From Calditrichota bacterium (GTDB taxonomy: Bacteria > Calditrichota > Calditrichia > RBG-13-44-9 > J042), in contig JAADJD010000028.1 in assembly GCA_013150955.1 (NCBI GenBank), forward strand, positions 53,305 through 117,304: DNA of 64,000 nt, written 5' to 3'. This document shows, in pieces, positions 8,553 to 16,718 of the stretch. Under the pieces are notes generated by a model. It was not told where the DNA came from. It ran no database searches and saw only the letters and a program-made list of their open reading frames with translations. Every line of letters starts with the position of its first letter. Position 1 is the stretch's first letter. Made by a program: the position numbers and the translations under genes.

Positions 8553-10310
8553 ATGGGTCGAAGAGCGGAAAAGGTTTCCTGGAAGTGGATACTGCCCATC
8601 GTTTTGTTCCTTTCCCTGATGGGCGCTGAGGGACAGTCGTCCGAGAAAAGCCCTCCCCTTCCCCTGTCCGGTGGGGAGGATTATTTTTATTCTTTCATAA
8701 CCCGGGAAGAGTATCGTTTTTACCTTAGCGATGTGTTCCCTCTCTCCCTGTCCCAGAAGGGGCGGTTTTATGTGAGCAGTTTTCGGGGCATGCCACCGGG
8801 ATTTTTGCGTGCGGTGTACAATGGATTGCCACTGGTGCGGCCGACGCTGGGATTCTGGAACGAACAGACCACTCCCCATCATCGAATTCGCCGGGATTCC
8901 CTGGTGACGGGGCTGGCGACCGCTGTTTATCAGAATCCGGGACCGTTGAGCCTGAAGCCAACATCCATCATTACCTATTATCAGGACTACATTACCCGAC
9001 TGTCGTATATCGATATCGACTTTACCGAATATTTCCGCCCCGGTCAGTATTTCCAGCTTGCGGGGAACAATTTCTTGCGGGACGGCACCGAGCCTGGAGA
9101 ATATTCCAAAATTCAGGTGAACACTTACCAGGGACGACTGGTTTTACATTTGCCCTGGAAGTGGCGGGCGGACATCAACTTCTGGCAACTCCGGCACCGG
9201 TTTAACATGCCGCCGGAACAGGTCTTTCAGTTCCGGGAAGATTGGTTTAAATCCATTTCGAACCTCTTGTGGATTGACTTCTCGCGATCCGTTTTCGCTG
9301 GCGATTCGCTGCGCTGGACTCCGCGTCTGCGCTGGTTTGATGACCAGTACGCGCAATCCGGGCGAGATCAGCGCAAGTTTCAGCTGAATGCCTTTGGTCA
9401 TTCGCTGGATTACGAATTTCCCCTGGCGGCAGGAACGGTTGGGGTGCAGCTGGAGGGCGACATCTTTCAATCCAGTGGTAAGAATTACTGGCGGCGCCAT
9501 CGGGAGTGGCAGCAATCGGGCTGGCTACGGATTCAGCAGGGGCATACCCGGGCGGAGGTTGCCGTGGCAGTGGGGCTGTTCTGGCATAGCGAATACGATC
9601 CCCGGCAGCAGTATGCGGTGAATCTGACACTGCGAAAACCCGCCTTTTTACGGCTGCAGCTCAGCGCTTTTGAACGTCCCCGTCCGGTGCCCATTCTCTG
9701 GCGCACCTTCCAGGGAGATTCATTCCCCAGCGTTCCCGCAGATCGTCCGATTGTGGAGTCCGGTCAGCAGGTAGCCCTGGGGTTCCAGTCAAAACACATG
9801 CAGGCCAGGGTGGAATGGTTCCGTGTGCAGGCGCGTCATTACCCGGTGCTTCGGCCTGGGGGCCGTTCCTGGGAGCGGGAAACGTTCTGGAATCATGGAG
9901 TGACCCTGCACTGGCAATGGCAATTCCGGAGGTTCTGGGTGCGCCAGCAGGCCACCTTTAACGCCAATTACCGGAAGACCTTCGCCCCCCGGTGGAATGT
10001 GATCTCCGAGCTGGGTGTGCAACGAAGTTTTTTTAACGACGCCCTGAAAATGAAAGGGGTGGTGACCTTTCACTGGCTGGATGAGTTCCGTCAGGTTATT
10101 TTCGATCGGCTGCTGTATCAATATCGCCTGTCCGATGCCGTAGCCGGGCGTTATCCCATTCTGGATGCGCGGCTGTTTGCGCGAATCCAATCGGCCACAC
10201 TGTATTTTGTCTGGGAAAATCTGTTATCGACCGATTATATCCTCATCACCGGCACCGGGGAATTTTACCGGTTGTTCCGATTGGGTGTGCGCTGGACACT
10301 TTTTGATTAA
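8553..10310 (+). CDS. Putative outer-membrane beta-barrel protein
   Basis: This 585-aa protein has an N-terminal signal sequence (WKWILPIVLFLSLMGAEG). A sequence full of alternating aromatic and charged residues follows (YIDIDFTEYFRPGQYFQLAG, LRWFDDQYAQSGRDQRKFQL, ATLYFVWENLLSTDYI). It ends in a strand-like YRLFRLGVRWTLFD with an aromatic residue second from the C-terminus, as in outer-membrane barrels. About residues 60-110 (FRGMPPGFLRAVYNGLPLVRP) resemble part of a plug-like segment. No TonB box or specific family was identified; a porin or TonB-receptor-like role is possible. It is divergent from the HhH protein gene and lies 31 bases upstream of alr, so it may be cotranscribed with alr. 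Confidence 0.6.
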   Translation: MGRRAEKVSWKWILPIVLFLSLMGAEGQSSEKSPPLPLSGGEDYFYSFITREEYRFYLSDVFPLSLSQKGRFYVSSFRGMPPGFLRAVYNGLPLVRPTLGFWNEQTTPHHRIRRDSLVTGLATAVYQNPGPLSLKPTSIITYYQDYITRLSYIDIDFTEYFRPGQYFQLAGNNFLRDGTEPGEYSKIQVNTYQGRLVLHLPWKWRADINFWQLRHRFNMPPEQVFQFREDWFKSISNLLWIDFSRSVFAGDSLRWTPRLRWFDDQYAQSGRDQRKFQLNAFGHSLDYEFPLAAGTVGVQLEGDIFQSSGKNYWRRHREWQQSGWLRIQQGHTRAEVAVAVGLFWHSEYDPRQQYAVNLTLRKPAFLRLQLSAFERPRPVPILWRTFQGDSFPSVPADRPIVESGQQVALGFQSKHMQARVEWFRVQARHYPVLRPGGRSWERETFWNHGVTLHWQWQFRRFWVRQQATFNANYRKTFAPRWNVISELGVQRSFFNDALKMKGVVTFHWLDEFRQVIFDRLLYQYRLSDAVAGRYPILDARLFARIQSATLYFVWENLLSTDYILITGTGEFYRLFRLGVRWTLFD

Positions 10311-10341
10311 ATTTGGGGAATTCGAAAAAGGATTGTTGGGG

Positions 10342-11520
10342 ATGGTTGCCTCCAGTGAATCTGGAAACACCCGCGGATGGTTAACCTGGGTGGAGATTTC
10401 GGAGTCGGCTTACGTGCAGAACCTGAAGTTTTTTCGGAAGCGGATTGGCACCGGTGTGGAACTGGCGGTGGTGGTGAAGGCCAATGCCTATGGCCATGGC
10501 TGGCAACAAATCGCTCATCTGGCGGCCAGGCATGGCGCCGATTCGTTCTGCGTCCACTCCCTGGATGAAGCCTTGAAACTGCGTTCGGCCGGCTTCCAGC
10601 AGGATGTCTTGATCATGAGCCATGTGCCGTTTGCTCGCCTGGAAGAAGCCATCCGGGGCAAATTTCGGCTGGTGATTTTTAATCAGGAAGACCTGGTCGC
10701 GGTAGATGCAGCCTCCCGTCGACTGGGTATTCCGGTACGCATTCACCTGAAGCTGGAAACCGGTACCTATCGCCAGGGCATTGATGCAGACCATTTGCCC
10801 GGATTTCTGGACGCCCTGCAGCAAATGTCGTTCGTGCAGCTGGAGGGAGTATATACCCACTTTGCCAACATCGAAGATACCACCAATCACGATTATGCCT
10901 GGTTGCAGTTAACGCGTTTCCAGGAGATGCTTCAAACAATTCGGGAGCGCGGCGTCCATCCGTTGAAGAAACACACCGCCTGTTCGGCCGCCATTTTATT
11001 GTTCCCAGAAACCCATTTCGACATGGTGCGGCTGGGGATCAGCCAGTACGGCCTGTGGCCATCCAGGGAGACATTTGTTTCCTATAAAATCCGGTTCACG
11101 GAGAATGGGGAGGATGTGCTGCAGCCGGTGCTTACCTGGAAAACCCGCGTGGTTCAAATAAAAGACGTTCCCGCAGAGAGCACCATCGGTTACGGCCGAA
11201 CGTACCAGACCACCCGTCCCACCCGCATTGCTGTGTTACCCGTGGGCTATTCCGACGGGTACGATCGGCGATTGTCCAATCAAAGCTACGTGTTGATTCG
11301 TGGAAAGCGGGCCCCGGTTCGAGGCCGGATTTGCATGAACCTGACCATGGTGGATGTGACCGATATTCCCGGTGTGCAATTGGAGGATGAGGTAGTGTTG
11401 ATTGGTCGCCAGGGAAACGAGCAAATCCGGGCGGATGATCTGGCGGGCATGATCGGCACCATTCATTACGAGGTGGTTACCCGCATTAACTGGGACATTC
11501 CCCGCATCGTTGTGCCCTGA
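10342..11520 (+). CDS. alr: Alanine racemase
   Basis: The enzyme interconverts L- and D-alanine with pyridoxal phosphate and supplies D-alanine for peptidoglycan. The PLP lysine lies in VVKANAYGHGW (about residue 46). The C-terminal domain contains the conserved IGYGRTY segment, which in this family carries the catalytic tyrosine, and VLPVGYSDGYDR. RGRICMNLTMVDVTD is the family's usual C-terminal motif. ATG at 10342 gives 392 residues, near the usual 360-390; longer forms overlap the upstream barrel gene and are not needed. The gene follows that envelope-protein gene by 31 bases on the same strand. Confidence 0.96.
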   Translation: MVASSESGNTRGWLTWVEISESAYVQNLKFFRKRIGTGVELAVVVKANAYGHGWQQIAHLAARHGADSFCVHSLDEALKLRSAGFQQDVLIMSHVPFARLEEAIRGKFRLVIFNQEDLVAVDAASRRLGIPVRIHLKLETGTYRQGIDADHLPGFLDALQQMSFVQLEGVYTHFANIEDTTNHDYAWLQLTRFQEMLQTIRERGVHPLKKHTACSAAILLFPETHFDMVRLGISQYGLWPSRETFVSYKIRFTENGEDVLQPVLTWKTRVVQIKDVPAESTIGYGRTYQTTRPTRIAVLPVGYSDGYDRRLSNQSYVLIRGKRAPVRGRICMNLTMVDVTDIPGVQLEDEVVLIGRQGNEQIRADDLAGMIGTIHYEVVTRINWDIPRIVVP

Positions 11521-11704
11521 TGGCCCACGGTCTGGTACACCTTCCCCAGGTGGGGTAGTTCAGCCCTGCGGCGGAATTTTCTTCCGCAAAAAACCACATC
11601 ATTGTGTAGTTGATCCGTTTTGCATAATCCTCAAATTTCTAAAAAACGGGTGAAGTGGCTTCGTTGCCCTGCTGTGGGATTACACGTTAAGGAGAGGAGA
11701 GGCG

Positions 11705-12232
11705 ATGCCCATCGCATGGCCAGTGTACTGGGGGCCGCTGGTTTATTTGTTCAGCTGGGGTATTTTGCGGGCCATTGCGCGCTATCTGTATTTTTCGTTG
11801 ACGCCGGGGATACCGGAAATCGGCTCTGCCCCGGTGGCCGTCATTCCCTGGCTGTTCTGGAAGTACAACCGTGCCGGAATCAGCCTGCTCACCGATTCGG
11901 CGCTGTTTTTGGTGTGGCTGGTGGCCTGTCTGGTTTACGTTTTACCCGCGCTGCTGGCGGCGGGGTTGAGCGGCAACCGTGCGGATAATCGCCAATTGCT
12001 GTGGGCAATGGGGGTGGTGGGGATCGTCAGCGAATGGCTGGTTGTTCGTTATCGGTTTGCTCTGGTGGATTCCGGGATTATTGCTCCCCACAGCCTTTCC
12101 GTTTTTCTGGAGCCGGCGCTCTGGTGGGTGGGATTGACCCTTCTTGGGTGGGCCGGCGGCCGCTGGATTGCTGCCAAATGGCCAGGAAAAAAATCAGCCT
12201 TTGCCAGAAAATACACATCCAGTTCGATTTAA
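11705..12232 (+). CDS. Integral membrane protein, unknown function
   Basis: This 175-aa protein has about four or five hydrophobic segments (PLVYLFSWGILRAIARYL, ALFLVWLVACLVYVLPALLA, LLWAMGVVGIVSEWLVV, LEPALWWVGLTLLGWAGG), so it should sit in the inner membrane. A very strong Shine-Dalgarno (GGAGAGGAGAGG) precedes the ATG. No family was recognised. It lies 17 bases upstream of the propeller-protein gene on the same strand, so the two probably form an operon, but no functional link is visible. Confidence 0.7.
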   Translation: MPIAWPVYWGPLVYLFSWGILRAIARYLYFSLTPGIPEIGSAPVAVIPWLFWKYNRAGISLLTDSALFLVWLVACLVYVLPALLAAGLSGNRADNRQLLWAMGVVGIVSEWLVVRYRFALVDSGIIAPHSLSVFLEPALWWVGLTLLGWAGGRWIAAKWPGKKSAFARKYTSSSI

Positions 12233-12249
12233 AATCGATGGAGGATCGA

Positions 12250-14469
12250 ATGCGCTCGATTTTATTTGCACTATGGATGGTTTGCCTTTGCGGAGGCTGG
12301 GGAGTGGGGAGCGAGAACAAGGGCGTTCCCGCAGGCCTGGGAATGCCCCTTGTGGAGAGGCACGGAGCGTTGTGGAAACCATCGGTCGCCAGCCAGGATT
12401 CCAACATGGTGTTGTTGGGCCAGTGGCCCAAAGGCCCCCTGCACGAGGTGTTTGTTCAGGGCAACCTGGCTTATGTGCTCTCCGGATGCCAGCTGGTGGT
12501 GGTGGATGTGAGTGATCCCACCAATCCCAACCCGTTGGGACAGGTTTCATTCCGGTATCTACCCCTGCAAATTTATGTGGATGGTGGGTACGCCTACGTG
12601 GGCACCCGGAACGGATGGCTATATGTGGTCAACGTCCATCAGCCGGAAGCCCCTCGCATCGTATATTCGCTGGATACGGAGGCCTATCGCATTTATGACA
12701 TTGTGGTGGCGCAGCCGTACGCGTACCTGTGCCTGAAATTCGATGGATTATTGGTACTGGATGTTTCCAATCCCATTAACCCGGAGGTGGTTCAGCATTA
12801 TGTGGACGACTGGCGCCCCATGGAGGTGGTTATCCGGGATACCCTGGCCTTTGTGGCCGATGATAACTGGGATTTTACAGTATTGAATGTCCGTGATCCC
12901 GCCGCCATTCAGCTGGTGTATCAAACCAGTCTGGATGACGATGGATTTGCCATTGCCTACGCCAACAACCGCATTTTTTTTAAAAACGATGATAATGAAC
13001 TTTATGTATTCGATGTCACCGATCCGGTTAATCCGGTTTATTTATCCTACACCTGGGTAAGAGATGCGCGGGATATTGCGGTCATCGATACGTTGTTGTT
13101 CCTGAGTGAAGAGGAAGAACAGCTGAACATTTATTCTGTAAATGCCAGTGGAGAACTCACGCTTCAGTCCAGCCTGTCGATTGGCGATCCGTATCATGTC
13201 TTTCTGGCGAATGATCGGGTGTACGTTTCGGCGCATCGATATGGCCTGCAGGTCTGGGATTATTCCATGCCCGCCAGTCCCGTTCGCGTTGGGGAATGGG
13301 CTGTTGGCGGGTTTACCCGGGATGTATATGTTCAGAACGGGTGGGTTTACCTGGCCAGTGGAAATAAGGGATTTCGAATGGTGGATATGACCGATTTATC
13401 CAATCCTGTGATGATGGGAGAAGTGCCCACGGATGGTTTTGCGGAGGACATTCAGGTGCGATCCTCTTTCGCGTACGTTCTGGACAGGGACAGCGGCCTA
13501 TACATTTTTAATGTGGAGGATCCTTTGCAGCCGGCGCCCGTTGCCCGCGTATCTCCAGAAGCCCCATTTGGAACGTACGGGGGCATCGACGTGAAGGACA
13601 CCCTGGCCTACATGGGTTGTGGAGACAACATGATCATCCTGAATGTGAAAGATCCGACCCGGCCGGTGGAAGTGGCCACTTATGTGGCCGGGACATTTGG
13701 CCCGATTAGAGAAGTGGTAGTTCAGGATACGCTGGCCTTTCTTGTATACGGGTATTACGGGTTGCGGATCGTGAGTGTGAAAGACCCCTCCAATCCGCAG
13801 TTGTTGTGCATTACCATGTATGATGTAAGCGATGTGGCCGTTCGCGACACCTTACTTTTTGTGGCCGATGGCTGGGATGGGGTGACCATCTGGAGCATTC
13901 GCGATCCCCGATATCCCATTAAGCTGGGATCGTACGCAACCGGGGCTTATGCTTCCGATGTTTATCTGTCCGGCAATATTCTTTATGCATTGGATTGGTA
14001 TTCTGGTTTGAGCGCGCTGGAGGTGTCCGATCCGGAAAATCCCCGGTTGCTGGGTCGATACGATGTTGGAGGCAACGCCATTGAGCTGGACATCTGGCGG
14101 GATACGGTGTATGTGGCCTGCCCCGAGATGGGAGTACAGGTTCTGAAGATTGGCCAGGCGGTTACCATTCCGCCACGGGATGAGGTCAGCCGGGGGTTCC
14201 GATTGTACCCGAATTATCCCAATCCCTTTAATCCTCAAACCCGCATTGTCTATGCACTGGATCGGGTGTCTCGGGTGGAGGTGGCGATTTTCGATGCGCG
14301 TGGAAGGCGGATTCGCACGCTTGTGCGGGGAAGTCAGGCGCCGGGGCGGTACACGGTAACCTGGGACGGTCGGGATGAACAGGGGCGGCCGATGGCATCC
14401 GGAGTGTATTTCTACCGCCTGAAGACCCCCGATTGGCAATCGACCCGGAAAATGATTTTGCTCCGTTAA
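12250..14469 (+). CDS. Secreted LVIVD-repeat beta-propeller protein with FlgD-like C-terminal domain
   Basis: ATG at 12250 was chosen because GGAGG lies five bases upstream; it gives a signal peptide (MRSILFALWMVCLCGGWGVG). About residues 55-640 are made of roughly 40-residue LVIVD-type repeats. They follow the pattern YVLSGCQLVVVDVSDPTNPN, AYVGTRNGWLYVVNV, VLDVSNPINPE and predict one or two beta-propellers. The last 90 or so residues (FRLYPNYPNPFNPQTRIVY ... GVYFYRLKT) form an FlgD-like Ig domain like the type IX secretion sorting domains of FCB bacteria. The protein is probably exported and surface-attached or secreted. Its ligand is unknown, and no T9SS genes are in the window. Confidence 0.85.
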   Translation: MRSILFALWMVCLCGGWGVGSENKGVPAGLGMPLVERHGALWKPSVASQDSNMVLLGQWPKGPLHEVFVQGNLAYVLSGCQLVVVDVSDPTNPNPLGQVSFRYLPLQIYVDGGYAYVGTRNGWLYVVNVHQPEAPRIVYSLDTEAYRIYDIVVAQPYAYLCLKFDGLLVLDVSNPINPEVVQHYVDDWRPMEVVIRDTLAFVADDNWDFTVLNVRDPAAIQLVYQTSLDDDGFAIAYANNRIFFKNDDNELYVFDVTDPVNPVYLSYTWVRDARDIAVIDTLLFLSEEEEQLNIYSVNASGELTLQSSLSIGDPYHVFLANDRVYVSAHRYGLQVWDYSMPASPVRVGEWAVGGFTRDVYVQNGWVYLASGNKGFRMVDMTDLSNPVMMGEVPTDGFAEDIQVRSSFAYVLDRDSGLYIFNVEDPLQPAPVARVSPEAPFGTYGGIDVKDTLAYMGCGDNMIILNVKDPTRPVEVATYVAGTFGPIREVVVQDTLAFLVYGYYGLRIVSVKDPSNPQLLCITMYDVSDVAVRDTLLFVADGWDGVTIWSIRDPRYPIKLGSYATGAYASDVYLSGNILYALDWYSGLSALEVSDPENPRLLGRYDVGGNAIELDIWRDTVYVACPEMGVQVLKIGQAVTIPPRDEVSRGFRLYPNYPNPFNPQTRIVYALDRVSRVEVAIFDARGRRIRTLVRGSQAPGRYTVTWDGRDEQGRPMASGVYFYRLKTPDWQSTRKMILLR

Positions 14470-14490
14470 TGCAAATGATTTGGAGACCTC

Positions 14491-14928
14491 ATGAATCGCC
14501 TGGGTAAAACTGTACTGGAGTATCTGGAAAAATTATTGAATTTACAGGAGCTGTCTGTTCAGAGCGTGGGGTTTGCGCTCCACTGCAACCACTTTTTGCC
14601 TCTGGACGATAGCGGTACCCTGTATACCCAGGTCTGGCGCAGTTTCGGGGATGGCCAGCAAATCGCCGTAGTGGAAGTTCGGGAGGTGGTGACACCCGAT
14701 AACCAGAAAGGCGCGCTGGTCATTCTGGGACTGGAGCCGGAGGTCATTTTGCGGGGCAAAGAAGTTTTACTCCGCTTTGGCGAGCCGGATGAAGTGATTT
14801 TATCCTACCCCGATGGCCCCATCAACGGGCGGATGTATACTTACAAACGTCATGCCCATACGCTGACGTTTGGAGTGGATGGCACCACCGACAAGGTCAC
14901 CCACGTGATCATCGATTATCGGCGATAA
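14491..14928 (+). CDS. Hypothetical protein (145 aa)
   Basis: This is a probable soluble cytoplasmic protein with no signal peptide, membrane helix or cysteine cluster. TTTGGAG lies six bases before the ATG, giving a plausible ribosome-binding site. The C-terminal half (VLLRFGEPDEVILSYPDGPI ... TYKRHAHTLTFGVDG) looks like a small mixed alpha/beta domain. It lies 21 bases after the propeller gene and ends 32 bases before a strong terminator, so it is likely the last gene of that unit. No family was recognised. Confidence 0.65.
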   Translation: MNRLGKTVLEYLEKLLNLQELSVQSVGFALHCNHFLPLDDSGTLYTQVWRSFGDGQQIAVVEVREVVTPDNQKGALVILGLEPEVILRGKEVLLRFGEPDEVILSYPDGPINGRMYTYKRHAHTLTFGVDGTTDKVTHVIIDYRR

Positions 14929-14960
14929 CCGTTGAATTTCCCGGGGGAGTTAACGCCTGA

Positions 14961-14999
14961 TGGAAGTGCCGGGCTCTCGAGCCCGCGCTTCCATTTTTT
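14961..14999 (+). terminator. Rho-independent terminator
   Basis: Outer arms TGGAAG and CTTCCA and the inner stem CGGGCT-CTCG-AGCCCG form a long hairpin followed by TTTTTT. It lies 32 bases downstream of the 145-aa gene and ends the propeller operon. Confidence 0.85.
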
Positions 15000-15147
15000 G
15001 GGGAGGTACAGATAATCCACCGGGCCTGAGAATCGCGTGTATTTGTAGGGAATGAGGACATTCCCGGATAACGATTCGACCGCGAATAGCCGACCATGTT
15101 TCCGGCAAATCCTTTCCAGACATCGCGCGGGCGGAATTTACTCTTCG

Positions 15148-15364
15148 AGATGCTTTCGCCTACGAATCACACGAATTAACTCAAATTATGCTTTAACCCA
15201 AATAATGCGTTAAACCGCGAATCACGCGAATGAAACAAAAAAATGTCGACAAAAACGCGAATAAACCCCGGAACACATTTTCATCCAGACACAATCCAAT
15301 GCATTTTATTGGTTTTATTTGTGTTAATTCGTGTAATTCGTAGGCTATCGCATAATCTGGGTTT
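15148..15364 (+). repeat. Interspersed intergenic repeat, copy R3
   Basis: A full plus-oriented unit runs from about 15195 (AACCCAAATAATGCGTTAAA) to 15364 (CGCATAATCTGGGTTTA). A partial extra left-side unit with CCTACGAATCACACGAATTA precedes it at 15148-15194. The centre holds ATTTTCATCCAGACACAATC, as in the other copies. It lies between two convergent genes. The rest of this gap (15000-15147 and 15365-15445) holds nothing recognisable. Confidence 0.85.
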
Positions 15365-15445
15365 AAAATGAGTTTAATATAGATTTTGGGCTGAGCGGGA
15401 ATCCTCGCCCCCTTGTGTCGCGCGGAGCATTTTCTGAATGCAGGG

Positions 15446-15853
15446 TTAGTCAGCGGAAGGCTGATCCGATGGGCTGCCACAGGCCGGAAACACGTGCTCC
15501 AGATCTTCCAGATGCTTCTGTACCACCTTCTTGAATCGGAACTGGTGATCGAAAACATCCAGTGCTTTGTGAGGGGTGATATCGCTGGTTAAATGGAGGT
15601 CAATGCGTTCTCGCAGGTTATTTAAGTGCTGCTGGATGAGCTCATTTTGTTTGCGGATCAGGAAAATGCCGGGATCGGCGAGTGGATTGGTCAGCGTGCT
15701 GGCAAATGCCCTAACCTGCTGTAAAAACTGTTCCTGCAAATCGCGGATGCGCTGAAAAATGGCTTCATCCGGTTGCTGCAGCAGAATTTCCTGTAACCTC
15801 TCCAGTTCAACGAGAAAATTTCGGGTTGCGGCGATGAAGGCGGGAGCGGTCAT
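15446..15853 (-). CDS. Hypothetical helical protein (135 aa)
   Basis: The protein is predicted to be almost all alpha-helical, with long amphipathic segments (FLVELERLQEILLQQPDEAI, QRIRDLQEQFLQQVRAFAST, QQHLNNLRERIDLHLTSDIT). It has no signal peptide. It overlaps the upstream hemerythrin-like gene by four bases (ATGA), so it is translationally coupled to it. That suggests the two act together. A second helical-bundle or HHE-related domain that has lost clear metal ligands is possible but unproven. Confidence 0.55.
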   Translation of the reverse strand: MTAPAFIAATRNFLVELERLQEILLQQPDEAIFQRIRDLQEQFLQQVRAFASTLTNPLADPGIFLIRKQNELIQQHLNNLRERIDLHLTSDITPHKALDVFDHQFRFKKVVQKHLEDLEHVFPACGSPSDQPSAD

Positions 15854-16404
15854 GGCTGCTCCTGAACTTTTCGAACTACCTCGCGGTGTCGCGCTTCCAT
15901 TTCGGGAAGAACCGCCTCTTTTTCCATTCGCGGAACATATTCATCCAGATATTTGAACAGAAAATACCGGTCGCGGGCATGGTGATGGTCAAACATGTCT
16001 TTTATAGTACAGTGTTCTTCAAACAATGGCACCCGGTGCAGCGGTGTCCCTTCGGGATCCAGCAGCAACTTACCCATATGGCGGATGAGCTCCGACAATC
16101 GCTTCATGATAAAGTGGTGCTCCCGCACAAAAAACAAGACCGCCCCACCTTCCGGGATTTGCCGGACATATTTTTCGTAAAGGGGCAGCAACAGGCGATC
16201 GGTGTCCTGTTCATGTTGCCGGTAAAGCTCGAATACCAGTTCCAGGTGCCTCATGGCCTGTTCCAGCCGATTGTGCATGATGGCAATCTGATGGGCAACG
16301 AAATGTTCTTCGAAAAAGCGGTTTAGTCTGTCCATGTCGGAGAAGGCGGCATACGTGATGTCAAAAGTCACCGGCGTCATGTCAGCTGCCACACTTGATG
16401 GCAT
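15850..16404 (-). CDS. Hemerythrin-like (HHE) domain protein
   Basis: This 184-aa helical protein has spaced histidine and acidic residues like those that bind iron in hemerythrin HHE domains: QHEQDTDRLLLPLYEKY, REHHFIMKRLSELIRHM and DHHHARDRYFLFKYLDEYVP. Such proteins bind a di-iron centre and serve in oxygen, nitric oxide or iron handling. The match is to the general pattern, so function is uncertain. The start is ATG 16404; ATG 16380 is an alternative. An 11-codon reading frame with its own ribosome-binding site ends one base before 16380. The gene is coupled by a four-base overlap to the 135-aa gene downstream. Confidence 0.5.
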   Translation of the reverse strand: MPSSVAADMTPVTFDITYAAFSDMDRLNRFFEEHFVAHQIAIMHNRLEQAMRHLELVFELYRQHEQDTDRLLLPLYEKYVRQIPEGGAVLFFVREHHFIMKRLSELIRHMGKLLLDPEGTPLHRVPLFEEHCTIKDMFDHHHARDRYFLFKYLDEYVPRMEKEAVLPEMEARHREVVRKVQEQP

Positions 16405-16718
16405 CGTGAGTATTCATGAGGATCCTTCCAGGTGTTGTTAAACGCAGGCAATTTAATACGGGTTTACAGGCGTGCCCACGTCATTTTTATTTTGTTCCGG
16501 AGAAGCAACTGCAGTCGGAACAATTGTTGAAAATATAAACAGGATTTCCGCGAGAAGGAAAGGGTTTTTGCGGGACGGGGAAAGTTTCTGCCTTCGAGGC
16601 TGAGTGGACAGGTGCGGGTTGGGGAGGGGTGGAAGGCGAACCGGCCTTTCGGAAGGTGGGCAGCAGGATTTTTGAAGACCGCTTTACTTTTAGAGGCGGC
16701 TTTTTTATTTTCCGTTCC
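16405..16718. other. Intergenic region between divergent genes
   Basis: No gene or family repeat is seen. An imperfect hairpin (CCGCTT pairing with AGGCGG around 16679-16702) followed by TTTTTT lies on the plus strand just before the NhaC start. It may be a weak terminator or leader element. No clear ribosome-binding site is seen before ATG 16719. Confidence 0.35.

Noticed and set aside
15193..15558. A 121-aa minus-strand open frame across the repeat and the end of the 135-aa gene
   Set aside because: It runs through repeat copy R3 and overlaps a better-supported coupled gene; the sequence has no ribosome-binding site and no protein-like pattern.
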